Assembly (NCBI RefSeq): GCF_900591205.1
Contig: NZ_UUPU01000020.1
Span: forward strand, 62,001-126,000
Source: Pseudomonas viridiflava
GTDB lineage: Bacteria; Pseudomonadota; Gammaproteobacteria; Pseudomonadales; Pseudomonadaceae
Direction: 5' to 3'
Length of the DNA: 64,000 nt
A program made the position numbers and the translations under genes. The notes beneath the pieces are model-generated. The model had not been told where the DNA came from. It ran no database searches and was given only the letters and a program-made list of their open reading frames with translations. This document shows, piece after piece, positions 36,119-45,213 of this stretch. Position 1 is the first letter of the stretch. Every line of letters begins with the position of its first letter.

Positions 36119-36852
36119 CGGCTGGTGTAGCCGCCGTCGATAGGCAGGCTGACACCGCTGATCATGCTGGCGGCGTTGCTCAACAGGAACAATACCGGCA
36201 AGGCCACTTCTGCGGTTTCGGCAAAACGCCCCAGCGGAATGGCCGCCAGCGCCGGATCGCGCTTGGCCGGGTCAGACCAGGCCATGGTTGCCATCGGCGT
36301 GAGCGTGACCGTGGGGTTGACGCTGTTGACGCGAATGCCGAACCGGCCCCACTCGGCGCACTGCACGCGGGTGATCGCATCCAGCGCGGCCTTGGAGGCG
36401 CAGTAGGCCAGGTGATCATCCAGCGCCACCAACGCGGCTTGGCTGGAGACGTTGACGATGCTGCCGGCGATTTGCGCTTCGATCATTTTTGTCGCGACAC
36501 GGCTGGCCACCTGGGCGGCGGCGCGGGCGTTGACCTGCATCACCTGATCGAAGGCTTCGGCGCTGATCGCGGTGGCGGGCTCAAGGCGCGAGATCCCGGC
36601 GCAGTTGACCAGGCCGTGCAGCGACGGCAGATTCTGCAGGGCTTTGTCGAGGGCGGCGCTGTCGGCGATGTCCAGGCACAGGGTGTGGCAGCCGAGTTGG
36701 GCCAGGGCCTGCGCGTCGCGGCCCAGGGCGAAGACTTCGGCGCCGCTGGCGATCAGTTGCAGGGCGATTTCGCGACCGATGCCGCTGGTGGCACCGGTGA
36801 CAAGGATGCGCTGGCGAGTGAAGTTGAAGATCGTGGTCATGGTCATGGTCAC
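36115..36852 (-). CDS. Short-chain dehydrogenase/reductase of the polyol operon
   Basis: A 245-residue classical SDR: cofactor motif TGATSGIG (about 19-26), the NNAG-equivalent NCAGIS, catalytic serine in IVNVSSQAALV and the YxxxK motif YCASKAALD. It resembles L-xylulose/carbonyl reductase and sugar-alcohol dehydrogenases. Three in-frame ATGs (36852, 36846, 36840; MTMTMTT) make the exact start uncertain by four residues. It is last in the minus-strand operon, with a REPIN between it and the kinase gene. It probably oxidises or reduces a polyol or ketose intermediate. Confidence 0.85.
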   Translation of the reverse strand: MTMTMTTIFNFTRQRILVTGATSGIGREIALQLIASGAEVFALGRDAQALAQLGCHTLCLDIADSAALDKALQNLPSLHGLVNCAGISRLEPATAISAEAFDQVMQVNARAAAQVASRVATKMIEAQIAGSIVNVSSQAALVALDDHLAYCASKAALDAITRVQCAEWGRFGIRVNSVNPTVTLTPMATMAWSDPAKRDPALAAIPLGRFAETAEVALPVLFLLSNAASMISGVSLPIDGGYTSR

Positions 36853-36877
36853 TATTCCATAGACAATGAAGATCCCC

Positions 36878-36965
36878 GTGGGAGCTGGCTTGCCTGTGAT
36901 AGCGCAGTGTCAGCCCGCTCATTTGCCGCTGGTACACCGCCGTCGCAGACAAGCCAGCTCCCACA
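36878..36965. repeat. REPIN (GCTGGCTTGCC type) in the polyol operon
   Basis: GTGGGAGCTGGCTTGCCTG / CAGACAAGCCAGCTCCCACA doublet in the gap between kinase and SDR genes; one arm carries a base change (CAGAC for CAGGC). Confidence 0.84.
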
Positions 36966-36980
36966 TTGGGTGGTGTTGGA

Positions 36981-38525
36981 TCAGGTGGTTTGCAGGTTAT
37001 GCATGATCGGTTTCAGCGCCGGATACAGCTTCAGGTATTCGCCGAACGCACGGTCATACGCCTCGACGTTTTGCGCCTTGGGTTCAGCCCGCAACGCCAG
37101 TTGCACCCAGCCCTTGTCCATTTCCCCGTCGCTCACCAGCCCCACTGTGTGTGCCGCCAGCAACGCCGCGCCCAATGCCGCTTCCACCTCCTGCACGATG
37201 GTGTACACCGGATACCGCGTGACATCCGCGATGATCTGCATCCACAGGTCCGAATGGCTCGCGCCGCCCACCACGATCAGCCGTGGGTCCAACGAATGCG
37301 CGCAACGGGTGCCCGCCTCGATGTTGTGGCGCAGGGCAAAACTCACCCCTTCCAGCACGGCGCGGTACAGATGGATACGGCTGTGGTAGAGGTTCAACCC
37401 GACAAAACTGCCACTGGCGCGGTCGTCCCATACCGGGCTGCGTTCGCCCATCAGGTACGGCAGGAACAGCAAGCCTTCGCTGCCGGCCGGGATCTGCATC
37501 GCACGCTGTTCCAGCAACACCAGGCTGTCCTGCCCGCTGGCCCTGGCCTGTTGCTCTTCGGCCTGGCAGAACTGCTCGCGAAACCAGCTCACCGACGCCC
37601 CGGCGGTGATCGCGCCGCCGAAGATGTAGAGGTCGCGGTGACCGTTGTAGACGTGAGGAAAACTCACCAGCCCGTGACGCGCATCCACGTGCTGGTTCAG
37701 GTAGCCCCAGCACATGCTGGTGCCGATCATCGCCACATGGTTGCCCGGCTGCGTAACGCCCGCCGCCAGAGTCGCCATGGCCGCATCCACGCCGCCCGCG
37801 AGGATCGGCATGCCCGCCTGCAGGCCCAGGCGCGTGGCCCAGTTGTCCAGCAGGCCGCCCACCACCTCACCGGAATGCACCAGGCGCTCGGGCATCATTG
37901 CCAGCGGTATGCCCAGTGCCTCGAGCATCGCGCTGGACCAGCCGCGCTGCGCCACATCGTAGACACCGCCGATATTGCCGGCGCTGCTATGGTCCACCGC
38001 CAACTCGCCGGTGAGGCACCAGTTGATATAGCTGTTGGGCGGTAGCAGGTAGCGGGTGTTGGCCCACACCTGCGGCTGGTGCTGCTTGAGCCAGAGCATT
38101 TTGGTGAAGCCGTAGTAGCTGTCGACCGAGTTGCCGGTGACCGCGAACAGCCGCTCCAGGTCCACATGCTCACGCACCCACGCCACCTGCTCGCCGGCGC
38201 GCCTGTCCATCCAGATCAGGCATGGGTGCAGCGGTGTGATCTGCGCATCCACCGCAATCCCCGAGCCGCCGTACAGACTGCTGATGCACAGCGCCTTGAC
38301 CTGCTGCGCCGCGACGCCGGCCTTGGCCATGCACTGCGCCACGCAGGTCTCGACGGCATCCAGCCAGACCTGCGGCCATTGTTCGGCCCAGCGCACTTTC
38401 GGGGTATCCACGCGATACCCCTGGCTGTGCTGGGCGATGATCCTACCTTGACCATCGACCAGCAACGCCTTGGTGCTCTGGGTTCCAATATCGACCCCCA
38501 TCACGTAATTCAGCGCATTATTCAC
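36981..38525 (-). CDS. FGGY-family carbohydrate kinase
   Basis: A 514-residue FGGY kinase: N-terminal GVDIGTQSTKALLVD phosphate motif, FGGY_N, then FGGY_C with GGAITAGASVSWFREQF and the adenosine motif VVGGASHSDLWMQIIADV. The start is a GTG at 38525 that overlaps the dehydrogenase stop by 8 bp. FGGY kinases phosphorylate pentuloses, tetritols or related substrates. With the upstream dehydrogenase, the likely sequence is polyol to ketose to ketose phosphate. The specific sugar is not readable from sequence. Confidence 0.9.
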   Translation of the reverse strand: MNNALNYVMGVDIGTQSTKALLVDGQGRIIAQHSQGYRVDTPKVRWAEQWPQVWLDAVETCVAQCMAKAGVAAQQVKALCISSLYGGSGIAVDAQITPLHPCLIWMDRRAGEQVAWVREHVDLERLFAVTGNSVDSYYGFTKMLWLKQHQPQVWANTRYLLPPNSYINWCLTGELAVDHSSAGNIGGVYDVAQRGWSSAMLEALGIPLAMMPERLVHSGEVVGGLLDNWATRLGLQAGMPILAGGVDAAMATLAAGVTQPGNHVAMIGTSMCWGYLNQHVDARHGLVSFPHVYNGHRDLYIFGGAITAGASVSWFREQFCQAEEQQARASGQDSLVLLEQRAMQIPAGSEGLLFLPYLMGERSPVWDDRASGSFVGLNLYHSRIHLYRAVLEGVSFALRHNIEAGTRCAHSLDPRLIVVGGASHSDLWMQIIADVTRYPVYTIVQEVEAALGAALLAAHTVGLVSDGEMDKGWVQLALRAEPKAQNVEAYDRAFGEYLKLYPALKPIMHNLQTT

Positions 38526-39609
38526 GGGGCAGAACCACCGGTTTCAACAGCACCTTGATCGACTTGGTCGAGTTGGCCAACTCAAACGCTTCGGCAAAGT
38601 TATCCAGCGGGAAGTCATGGGTGACGATGCCTTTGGAGGTCACCAGGCCGCGCTCGAACAGGTCGATGGCGATCGGGTAGCAATACGGGCCGAGGTGCGC
38701 CCCGCGTACGTCCAGCTCCTTGCGGTCGCCAATGATCGACCAGTCGACGCTGGTCTCGGCGCCAAACACACTGAACTCGACAAAACGCCCCAGCTTGCGG
38801 ATCAGGTCCAGGCCCTGGGTGACGCCGGCCGGTACGCCGGTGGTCTCGATGTAGACATCGCAGCCATAGTTGTCGGTGAGGCCGTTGATGATTGCGCGGG
38901 CGTTGTCGCGCGACGGGTTGATCACCACATCGGCGCCGAATTTTTTCGCCAGCTCCAGGCGTTCGTCGACCATGTCGATCACCACCAGTTTCTTCGGCGT
39001 CTTCAACGCGGCGACCTGGACCATGCACAGCCCGAGGGTGCCGGCGCCGGCGATCACTACCACATCGTCGAGCTGGATATCGCCACGGTTGACGGTATGG
39101 ATCGAACACGCCATCGGCTCCACCAATGCCGAGTCTTCCAGCGACACCGACTCGGGAATCTTGTGCACGATGGCGGTCTTGGGGATGCGCATGTACTGGG
39201 CCATGCCACCTTCGGCCACTTCACGCTGGAAGCCGAAGATGTTGTGCACTTCGCACATCCAGTACTTGCCGGATTTGCAAAAGCGACACTTGCCGCAGGG
39301 CACGATCTGCTCGGCGATCACCTTGTCGCCTACCGCGACTTCGAAGTGCTCTTCGGCGCCCTCGCCCGCTTCCACCACATAACCGAAAAACTCGTGCCCC
39401 GGCACCACCGGTGCCTTGACCCACGGGTTGTCGCCGCCCCAGAACATCGCAGCGCCGGAGTGGCATTTGCAATCACTGGCGCAGATGCCACAGGCGGCGA
39501 TACGAATCACCAGTTCGTTGGGACGGGCCCGGGGTTTGCCGATGCGTTCCAGGCGATAGTCTTTGGGGCCGTGGCAAACGACGGCTTGCATGTCGGTGTG
39601 CTTGTCCAT
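38518..39609 (-). CDS. Zn-dependent polyol dehydrogenase (erythritol/L-threitol dehydrogenase-like)
   Basis: A 363-residue medium-chain dehydrogenase. Catalytic zinc ligands are in ACGICASD and PGHEFFG; the structural zinc site is CGKCRFCKSGKYWMC; the nucleotide fold is AGAGTLGLCMVQVAAL. The pattern CGICASDCKCHSGAAMFWGG is like the erythritol/L-threitol dehydrogenases (EltD) more than sorbitol or threonine dehydrogenases; this is a remembered resemblance. It lies in the operon with a ribose-type importer, an FGGY kinase and an SDR. The start could also be the internal ATG seven codons in. Confidence 0.85.
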   Translation of the reverse strand: MDKHTDMQAVVCHGPKDYRLERIGKPRARPNELVIRIAACGICASDCKCHSGAAMFWGGDNPWVKAPVVPGHEFFGYVVEAGEGAEEHFEVAVGDKVIAEQIVPCGKCRFCKSGKYWMCEVHNIFGFQREVAEGGMAQYMRIPKTAIVHKIPESVSLEDSALVEPMACSIHTVNRGDIQLDDVVVIAGAGTLGLCMVQVAALKTPKKLVVIDMVDERLELAKKFGADVVINPSRDNARAIINGLTDNYGCDVYIETTGVPAGVTQGLDLIRKLGRFVEFSVFGAETSVDWSIIGDRKELDVRGAHLGPYCYPIAIDLFERGLVTSKGIVTHDFPLDNFAEAFELANSTKSIKVLLKPVVLPRE

Positions 39610-39631
39610 GGTGTTCGGTCCTGTGTTGAGT

Positions 39632-40624
39632 TTATTTATGGCGCTGACGGCTGATAAAGATCGCCAGCAAAATGATCCCGCCCTTGATCACGCTCTGGAC
39701 GTAGGGCGAGACTCCGAGCATGTTCAGTCCGTTATTCAATACGCCGAGCAGCATGGCGCCGAGCAAGGTGCCGACGATCACGCCGCGCCCGCCGGCAATC
39801 GACGCACCGCCGAGTACCACGGCAGCAATCGCATCCAGTTCGAACGACACGCCAGCATTCGGCTGGCCGCTCATCAGGCGCGAGGTGAGTACCAGCCCGG
39901 CAATTGCCGCCGTCAGGCCGCTGATGCCGTACACCAGCAGCTTGAAGCGCGCTGCACGCACGCCGGACAAACGCACCGCTTCTTCATTGCCGCCGATGGC
40001 GTAGATGTAGCGACCGATACGCGTGTGCTGCAGCAGCACATAGGCCGCGGCGTAGGTGATCAACATGATCAGGATCGGCACTTCAATGCCGAACAGGCTC
40101 TGGCGCCCGAAGAAGCCGAACCACTCCGGCAGCCCGGAAATCGGGTAGCCGTCGGTGTACATCAGGCCCAGGCCACGGGCGATGCCCATGGTCGCCAGGG
40201 TGACGATGATCGGCGGCATGTGCAGGTACGCGACGAACAGCCCGTTGCCGATGCCGAAGGCCACGCCAACCAACATCCCTGCGCCAATCGCCAGGCCGGG
40301 CGGCAGGCCCGCGACCATCAAACCGGCCGTGAGCGTGCCGGACAACGCCATCACCGGCCCCACCGACAAGTCGATGCCGCCGGTGAGAATCACGCAGGTC
40401 ATGCCCACCGCGATAATCGCGTTGATCGACACCTGGCGTGCGATGTTCGACAGGTTGCTGGTGGTCAGAAAGGTGTCGCTGGCAAGGATCATCACCAGGG
40501 TCACCACCACCAGCCCCACGAACGGATAGAACGCCGGCGAGCGCACCAGCCGCGCCAGGTTCAGGCGCAGCCAGCTGTTATCGCCGGTACTAATGGACGT
40601 ATTCACTTGAGCCCCCTGTTGCAT
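39632..40624 (-). CDS. Ribose-type sugar ABC transporter permease
   Basis: A 330-residue RbsC-like permease with about nine to ten hydrophobic segments. The family motifs [21 protein letters not shown] and [24 protein letters not shown] are present, as is the EAA-like loop [23 protein letters not shown]. The start is taken at ATG 40624 ([10 protein letters not shown]), overlapping the ATPase gene by 35 bp; GTG 40606 is possible. It is a component of the polyol importer. Confidence 0.9.
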   Translation of the reverse strand: MQQGAQVNTSISTGDNSWLRLNLARLVRSPAFYPFVGLVVVTLVMILASDTFLTTSNLSNIARQVSINAIIAVGMTCVILTGGIDLSVGPVMALSGTLTAGLMVAGLPPGLAIGAGMLVGVAFGIGNGLFVAYLHMPPIIVTLATMGIARGLGLMYTDGYPISGLPEWFGFFGRQSLFGIEVPILIMLITYAAAYVLLQHTRIGRYIYAIGGNEEAVRLSGVRAARFKLLVYGISGLTAAIAGLVLTSRLMSGQPNAGVSFELDAIAAVVLGGASIAGGRGVIVGTLLGAMLLGVLNNGLNMLGVSPYVQSVIKGGIILLAIFISRQRHK

Positions 40625-42098
40625 GGCGCATGACCTCTTGAGGATTGACGGCGGACGCTTCCAGCAGCTTGACAATGGCGCCCTTGTGGAACACGGCGAC
40701 GCGGTCGCACATGCCGATGACTTCCGGCAGTTCGGAGGAAATCATGATGATTGCGTAGCCCTGTTCGGTGAGGTTGCGCATCAGCGCGTAGATCTGCGCC
40801 TTGGCCCCCACGTCGATGCCACGGGTGGGTTCATCGAACACCAGCACGTCGCAGTGGTGGTTGATCCAGCGTGCGATCACGACCTTTTGCTGATTGCCGC
40901 CGCTGAGGTTGAACACCCGGCTTTCGCTGCTGGGCGCCTTGATCGACAGTTGTTTCATCAAGCCCTCGACACTCGCGCATTCGCGGCTTTTGTCGATCAG
41001 GCCCGAGGCGTTCTGGTACTTGGGCAGGTTGTTCAGCGAGATGTTTTCACGAATGCTGAAATCGGTGATCAGCCCTTCGCTCTTGCGGCTTTCCGGGAGT
41101 AGACCGATGCCATGGGCCAGGGCCTGAGCCGGGTCATCGAGGCTGATTTTTTCGCCGCGCAGCCACACGTCTTTGCTCACCGACGGCAGCGCGCCCATCA
41201 TGCCCAACGCCAGTTCAGTACGGCCGGAACCGACCAACCCGGCAAAGCCGAGGATCTCGCCCTTGTGCAGTTGGAAGCTGTTGTGCGGGCCGTTGCGCAC
41301 CAGCTGGATGTCCTTGACCTCCAGCAACAGCGGGCCGCGTGCGCGGGTCGGCTTGGGCGGAAAACTGCATTCCAGACGACGTCCGACCATCATCTCGACC
41401 AAACGGTCGATGTCGCTGTCGGCCACGTTTGTGACGCCCACATTTGTACCGTCGCGCAACACGCTGATGCGGTCACATACCTGGAAAATCTCTTCCAGGT
41501 GATGGGAGATAAAGATCACCGCCACGCCTTGGCGCTTGAGCTCGCGCATGATCTCGAACAGCAACTCGGCTTCGCTCGGCGTCAGGGTTGCGGTGGGCTC
41601 ATCCAATACCAGCAGGCGCGCATCCAGGGCCAGTGCCTTGGCGATTTCGACAAACTGCTGTTCGGCCACACTCAAGTGCTTGACCGCGCATTGCAGGTCG
41701 ATGGTCACGCCCAGGCGCTTGAACAAAGCCTCGGATGCCTCGACCATTTCGCGCTTGCGCAGCAGGCCAAAGCGGTTGCTCAACTCGTGGCCGAGGAAGA
41801 TGTTTTCCACCGCCGTGAGGTAGGGAATCAGGCTGAATTCCTGGAACACAATGCCGATGCCGGCGGCAATCGCATCACGGTAGGTCGCGAATTGCTGCGC
41901 CTGGCCGTCGATCAGGATCTGGCCTTCGTCTTGATGCTCGACGCCGCCAAGGATTTTCATCAGGGTCGATTTGCCCGCGCCATTTTCCCCGAGCAGGGCA
42001 TGGATCTCGCCGCGCTCGACTTGCAGGTTGATGGACTTGAGGGCCTGTACGCCCGGGTATCGCTTACAGATGTTTTCCAGCTTCAGAAGACTGCTCAT
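40590..42098 (-). CDS. Ribose-type sugar ABC transporter ATPase (tandem)
   Basis: A 502-residue protein with two ATPase halves, like RbsA/XylG. The first half has Walker [10 protein letters not shown], signature [15 protein letters not shown] and Walker [13 protein letters not shown]. The second half has GLVGSGRTE in place of Walker A, then signature [16 protein letters not shown] and Walker [14 protein letters not shown]. It powers the permease encoded downstream. Confidence 0.94.
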   Translation of the reverse strand: MSSLLKLENICKRYPGVQALKSINLQVERGEIHALLGENGAGKSTLMKILGGVEHQDEGQILIDGQAQQFATYRDAIAAGIGIVFQEFSLIPYLTAVENIFLGHELSNRFGLLRKREMVEASEALFKRLGVTIDLQCAVKHLSVAEQQFVEIAKALALDARLLVLDEPTATLTPSEAELLFEIMRELKRQGVAVIFISHHLEEIFQVCDRISVLRDGTNVGVTNVADSDIDRLVEMMVGRRLECSFPPKPTRARGPLLLEVKDIQLVRNGPHNSFQLHKGEILGFAGLVGSGRTELALGMMGALPSVSKDVWLRGEKISLDDPAQALAHGIGLLPESRKSEGLITDFSIRENISLNNLPKYQNASGLIDKSRECASVEGLMKQLSIKAPSSESRVFNLSGGNQQKVVIARWINHHCDVLVFDEPTRGIDVGAKAQIYALMRNLTEQGYAIIMISSELPEVIGMCDRVAVFHKGAIVKLLEASAVNPQEVMRHATGGSSEYVH

Positions 42099-42161
42099 AC
42101 CGCCGACCTCACTTTCAGAAGGATGACCTGAGCCCCACGGTTTGCGTGGGGCCCGGGTGAT

Positions 42162-43085
42162 TTACCAGCTGAAATCCTTGGCCTTGGCCTGGTCGATCAA
42201 CGTGATGTCCACCGGGATGGTGGCCGGCACTTGCGAACCCCACTTCTTGGCCAGGGCGATGCCCAGGGCGAGGCGGATCTGATCGCGAGGGTATTGGGCG
42301 GAGGTGGCGATGAATTTGCTGCCGGGTTTCTGGATCGCCTTGATCGCTTCCGGCGCGCCGTCGACGCTGACCAGTTTCACGTCCAGGCCGCTGGCTTCAA
42401 TGGCCGAGAGCGCACCGAGCGAGCCGTTGTCATTCACGCTGAAAATGCCCTTGAGGGTAGGCTGGGCCTGCAGCATGTTTTCGGTGACGGTCAGTGCCTG
42501 GTCACGTTCCTGCTTGCCGTTCTGGATGCTCACGATCTTGATGTCCGGATGCTTGGCCACGGCTTCCTTGCAACCGCGTACGCGCTCCAGGATCGGCACC
42601 ACGGCAATGCCGTCGAGGATGGCGATATTGCCCTTGTCGCCGATGTGCTTGGCCAGGTATTCACAGGCTTGGAAACCGGCGTCGAAGTTCTTCGAGCCGA
42701 CGAAGGAATCCAGCGGCCCCTCCGCCTGGGCATCCACCGCCACCACCACGACACCGGCAGCATGGGCGGACTTGACGGCCGATTGCACGCCAACCGAATC
42801 GGTGGGGTTGATCAGCAGGATATCAATGCCTTTTTGCAGCATGTCTTCCACATCGCTGACCTGCTTGGACACGTCGTGGCGGGCGTCGGTGATGATCAAC
42901 TTCGCGCCGATGCTCGCGCCCGCTTCTTCAAGGGCGTTTTTCATGGTGACGAAATAGGGGTTGTTGATTTCCTGGAAGGACGCGCCGATGCGGATCGGTT
43001 TGGCAGCGTCGGCGAAGGCCGGGGAAACAGTGCCGAGGGTGATGCTTACAGCCAATAAACACAGGGTTTTCGGGAGCATTTTCAT
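42162..43085 (-). CDS. Ribose-type sugar ABC transporter substrate-binding protein
   Basis: A 307-residue periplasmic binding protein of the ribose/galactose cluster. The signal peptide is at residues 1-25 (MKMLPKTL...SPAFA), followed by IRIGASFQEINNPYFVTMKNALEEA and the hinge regions GVVVVAVDAQ and SVNDNGSLGAL. The ATG at 43085 gives a proper signal peptide; a longer frame would read through the operator. First gene of the operon, so it captures the polyol or sugar in the periplasm. Confidence 0.92.
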   Translation of the reverse strand: MKMLPKTLCLLAVSITLGTVSPAFADAAKPIRIGASFQEINNPYFVTMKNALEEAGASIGAKLIITDARHDVSKQVSDVEDMLQKGIDILLINPTDSVGVQSAVKSAHAAGVVVVAVDAQAEGPLDSFVGSKNFDAGFQACEYLAKHIGDKGNIAILDGIAVVPILERVRGCKEAVAKHPDIKIVSIQNGKQERDQALTVTENMLQAQPTLKGIFSVNDNGSLGALSAIEASGLDVKLVSVDGAPEAIKAIQKPGSKFIATSAQYPRDQIRLALGIALAKKWGSQVPATIPVDITLIDQAKAKDFSW

Positions 43086-43121
43086 GGCGTGGGTCTCTGT
43101 TTTGTTTTTATTTTTAGAGCA

Positions 43122-43139
43122 AATGTTATCGTTAACATT
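43122..43139. promoter_or_regulatory. LacI-type operator before the polyol operon
   Basis: AATGTTATCGTTAACATT is an 18-bp dyad centred on CG with a single mismatch between the halves, the form typical of LacI/GalR-family operators. It lies 37-54 bp before the start of the binding-protein gene. The LacI-family gene at 35114-36118 is the only such regulator in the window. Confidence 0.75.
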
Positions 43140-43208
43140 TTGCGAGAAGCTAGCAAGGAAACGAGGGGTGTGCAAGCCCCCACTGGTCGCCTCGGGTTAC
43201 GCGGTCAA

Positions 43209-43295
43209 TGTGGGAGCTGGCTTGCCTGCGATGCAGACACTTCGCGGTATCAAGCACAGCGAGTGGATGCCATCGCAGGCAAGCCAGCTCCCACA
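43209..43295. repeat. REPIN (GCTGGCTTGCCTGCGA type)
   Basis: TGTGGGAGCTGGCTTGCCTG / CAGGCAAGCCAGCTCCCACA doublet in the gap between the polyol operon and the hydroxylase gene. The rest of this 297-bp gap is the operator/promoter region and a short unassigned stretch before the hydroxylase start. Confidence 0.88.
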
Positions 43296-43382
43296 GCGGT
43301 TTCATGCGCAGTGCAAAAACTCGCACATTTCCCACCACCAACTAAGCTCAGCCTCCAACAAAAAAACATCGAGCAGCCTGGC

Positions 43383-44060
43383 ATGGCCCACCCCACCGAG
43401 ACCTTTCGCGCCCGCTACCGCGCAGCCGTCAGCCGCCGTTACAACCCCTGGCTGCACGCCGGTTTCGTGCTCGGCTATGGCATGCTGTGCATCGCCCTGG
43501 CCTGGTCTGCCACGGCGCAGATCACTGCACTGCAATGGCTGACGGTGCCCGTGACCCTGCTGTTCTTCAACCTGTGCATTTACCTCGTGCACCGCCACCT
43601 CGGCCATCACAAACACCGCTTGGCGCGGCTGTTTTATGCCCGCCACACCGGCGATCACCACAGCTTTTTTACCCCCGGCCACATGACCTACGACAGCCCA
43701 GGGGACTGGCGGGTAATCCTGTTCCCTGCCTGGCTGATCGTGCTGCACAGCCTGGCGATCACCCTCCCCGCCTGGTGGCTGCTCAAGCACCTGAGCCCGA
43801 ATGTGGCCGGGCTGTTTGCCGGGTGCATGCTCCTGGGATATTTACTTTACGAAGTGTTTCACGCCTGCGAGCACCTGCCTGCCGAACATCCGGTGGCGCG
43901 CTTGCCGTGGATTCGCCAGATGCACCAACTGCATGCGCTGCATCACCGTCGCGAGCTGATGCAGGGGCGCAATTTCAATATCGTCCTCCCCTTGATGGAT
44001 TATCTGTTCGGCACCCTGCACTGGGAACCGGGCCCCAACGACCACCAGGAATCGTCATGA
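43383..44060 (+). CDS. Fatty acid hydroxylase / sterol desaturase family membrane protein
   Basis: A 225-residue integral membrane protein with the histidine-rich di-iron motifs of the family: HRHLGHH, HTGDHH, HACEH and HQLHALHH, with about four hydrophobic segments. Such enzymes hydroxylate or desaturate lipids. The ATG at 43383 follows a non-coding stretch, and the longer frame is not protein-like. Its stop overlaps the SMP-30-like gene (ATGA), so the two are translated together. The substrate is unknown. Confidence 0.85.
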   Translation: MAHPTETFRARYRAAVSRRYNPWLHAGFVLGYGMLCIALAWSATAQITALQWLTVPVTLLFFNLCIYLVHRHLGHHKHRLARLFYARHTGDHHSFFTPGHMTYDSPGDWRVILFPAWLIVLHSLAITLPAWWLLKHLSPNVAGLFAGCMLLGYLLYEVFHACEHLPAEHPVARLPWIRQMHQLHALHHRRELMQGRNFNIVLPLMDYLFGTLHWEPGPNDHQESS

Positions 44061-45154
44061 GTACCCGTCCAAAAAAACTGCGTCATCTGATGTTTGTGTT
44101 GCTGCTTGCAGTGATCGCATTTCTGCTGTTGATGCCCACCAAGGTGCAACCGGTGAACTGGGCACCGCCCAAGGCCCCCTCGATGACGGACGGGCTGTAC
44201 GCCGAAAACCAGCGCCTCAAGGGGGTACAGAAAATCGGCGCCCAGGACATACCGGGGCCCGAGGCGTTGTTGCTGGATGCCCAAGGGTTTCTGATCAGCG
44301 GGCTGCATGATGGGCGGATCATCCGCACCTCGCCCGACAGCCACAGCCTGGAAGTGCTGGCCAATACTGGCGGGCGCCCGCTGGGCATGGCGCTGCACCC
44401 GGATGGGCGGTTGATCATTGCGGACGGGGTCAAGGGCCTGCTCGCGCTGGATGCCGATCGCCAGCTCACGTCACTGAGCACCGCCGCCAATGGCGTGCCC
44501 TTCGGCCTTACCGATGACGTGGCCGTGGACGCCGCTGGGCGCTATGCCTACTTCAGCGATGCGTCGAGCCGTTGGGGGTATGGCCAGGATGGTGAGGCGG
44601 TGATCGAGCATGGCGGCGATGGTCGGCTGCTGCGCTATGACTTCAGCAGCGGCACCACCGAGGTGCTACTGCAGCAACTGCAATTCGCCAACGGCGTAGC
44701 GCTCGGCCCGGATGAAAACTACGTATTGGTCAATGAAACCGGCGCCTATCGTATCAGCCGCTACTGGCTCAAGGGCGAACGCACCGGCCAGCACGACCTG
44801 TTTATCGACAACCTGCCGGGCCTGCCGGACAACCTCAGCTTCAACGGGCAGGATCGCTTCTGGGTGGCCCTGTACTCGCCGCGCAACCCCTTGCTGGACA
44901 GCTTTGCCGGCTACCCGCTGCTGCGCAAGGTGATGGTGCGGGCACTGATGGTGGTGCCCAAGCCCATCGAGCGCAAAGCCTTTGTGCTGGGGCTGGATAC
45001 CGAGGGCAAGGTCATCGCCAATTTGCAGGATGGCAGCGCCGACAACTACTCGCCGATCAGCACCGCCCGTGAGTATGGCGACTGGTTGTACCTGGGCTCG
45101 TTGAAAAGCACGAGCATGGCGCGCCTGCCGTTGGCACTGGCACTGGAGCCATAA
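44057..45154 (+). CDS. SMP-30/strictosidine-synthase-like beta-propeller protein, membrane-anchored
   Basis: A 365-residue protein with an N-terminal membrane segment (about 10-26, LMFVLLLAVIAFLLLM) and a six-bladed propeller of the SMP-30/gluconolactonase/strictosidine synthase type (GRPLGMALHPDGRLIIADG, FGLTDDVAVDAAGRYAYFSDASSRWGYGQDG, NGVALGPDENYVLVNETGAYRISRYW). These proteins are often lactonases or esterases with a central metal. Overlap with the hydroxylase gene suggests sequential or paired action on a lipid or lactone-like compound. A strong terminator follows. Confidence 0.82.
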   Translation: MSTRPKKLRHLMFVLLLAVIAFLLLMPTKVQPVNWAPPKAPSMTDGLYAENQRLKGVQKIGAQDIPGPEALLLDAQGFLISGLHDGRIIRTSPDSHSLEVLANTGGRPLGMALHPDGRLIIADGVKGLLALDADRQLTSLSTAANGVPFGLTDDVAVDAAGRYAYFSDASSRWGYGQDGEAVIEHGGDGRLLRYDFSSGTTEVLLQQLQFANGVALGPDENYVLVNETGAYRISRYWLKGERTGQHDLFIDNLPGLPDNLSFNGQDRFWVALYSPRNPLLDSFAGYPLLRKVMVRALMVVPKPIERKAFVLGLDTEGKVIANLQDGSADNYSPISTAREYGDWLYLGSLKSTSMARLPLALALEP

Positions 45155-45161
45155 CGCAAAA

Positions 45162-45192
45162 AGGGCATACAGGCGCGAGGCCTGTATGCCCT
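45162..45192. terminator. Bidirectional rho-independent terminator
   Basis: A 13-bp perfect stem AGGGCATACAGGC / GCCTGTATGCCCT with a GCGAG loop lies between convergent genes. The A-run on its left gives a U-run for minus-strand transcripts; the plus-strand side lacks a good U-run, so efficiency there may be lower. Confidence 0.8.
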
Positions 45193-45213
45193 GGGGTCTA
45201 ACGCGTCAGTTCG

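Noticed and set aside
43089..43382. N-terminal extension of the fatty-acid-hydroxylase gene
   Set aside because: It spans the polyol operon promoter and a REPIN and is not protein-like; the first credible ATG is at 43383.
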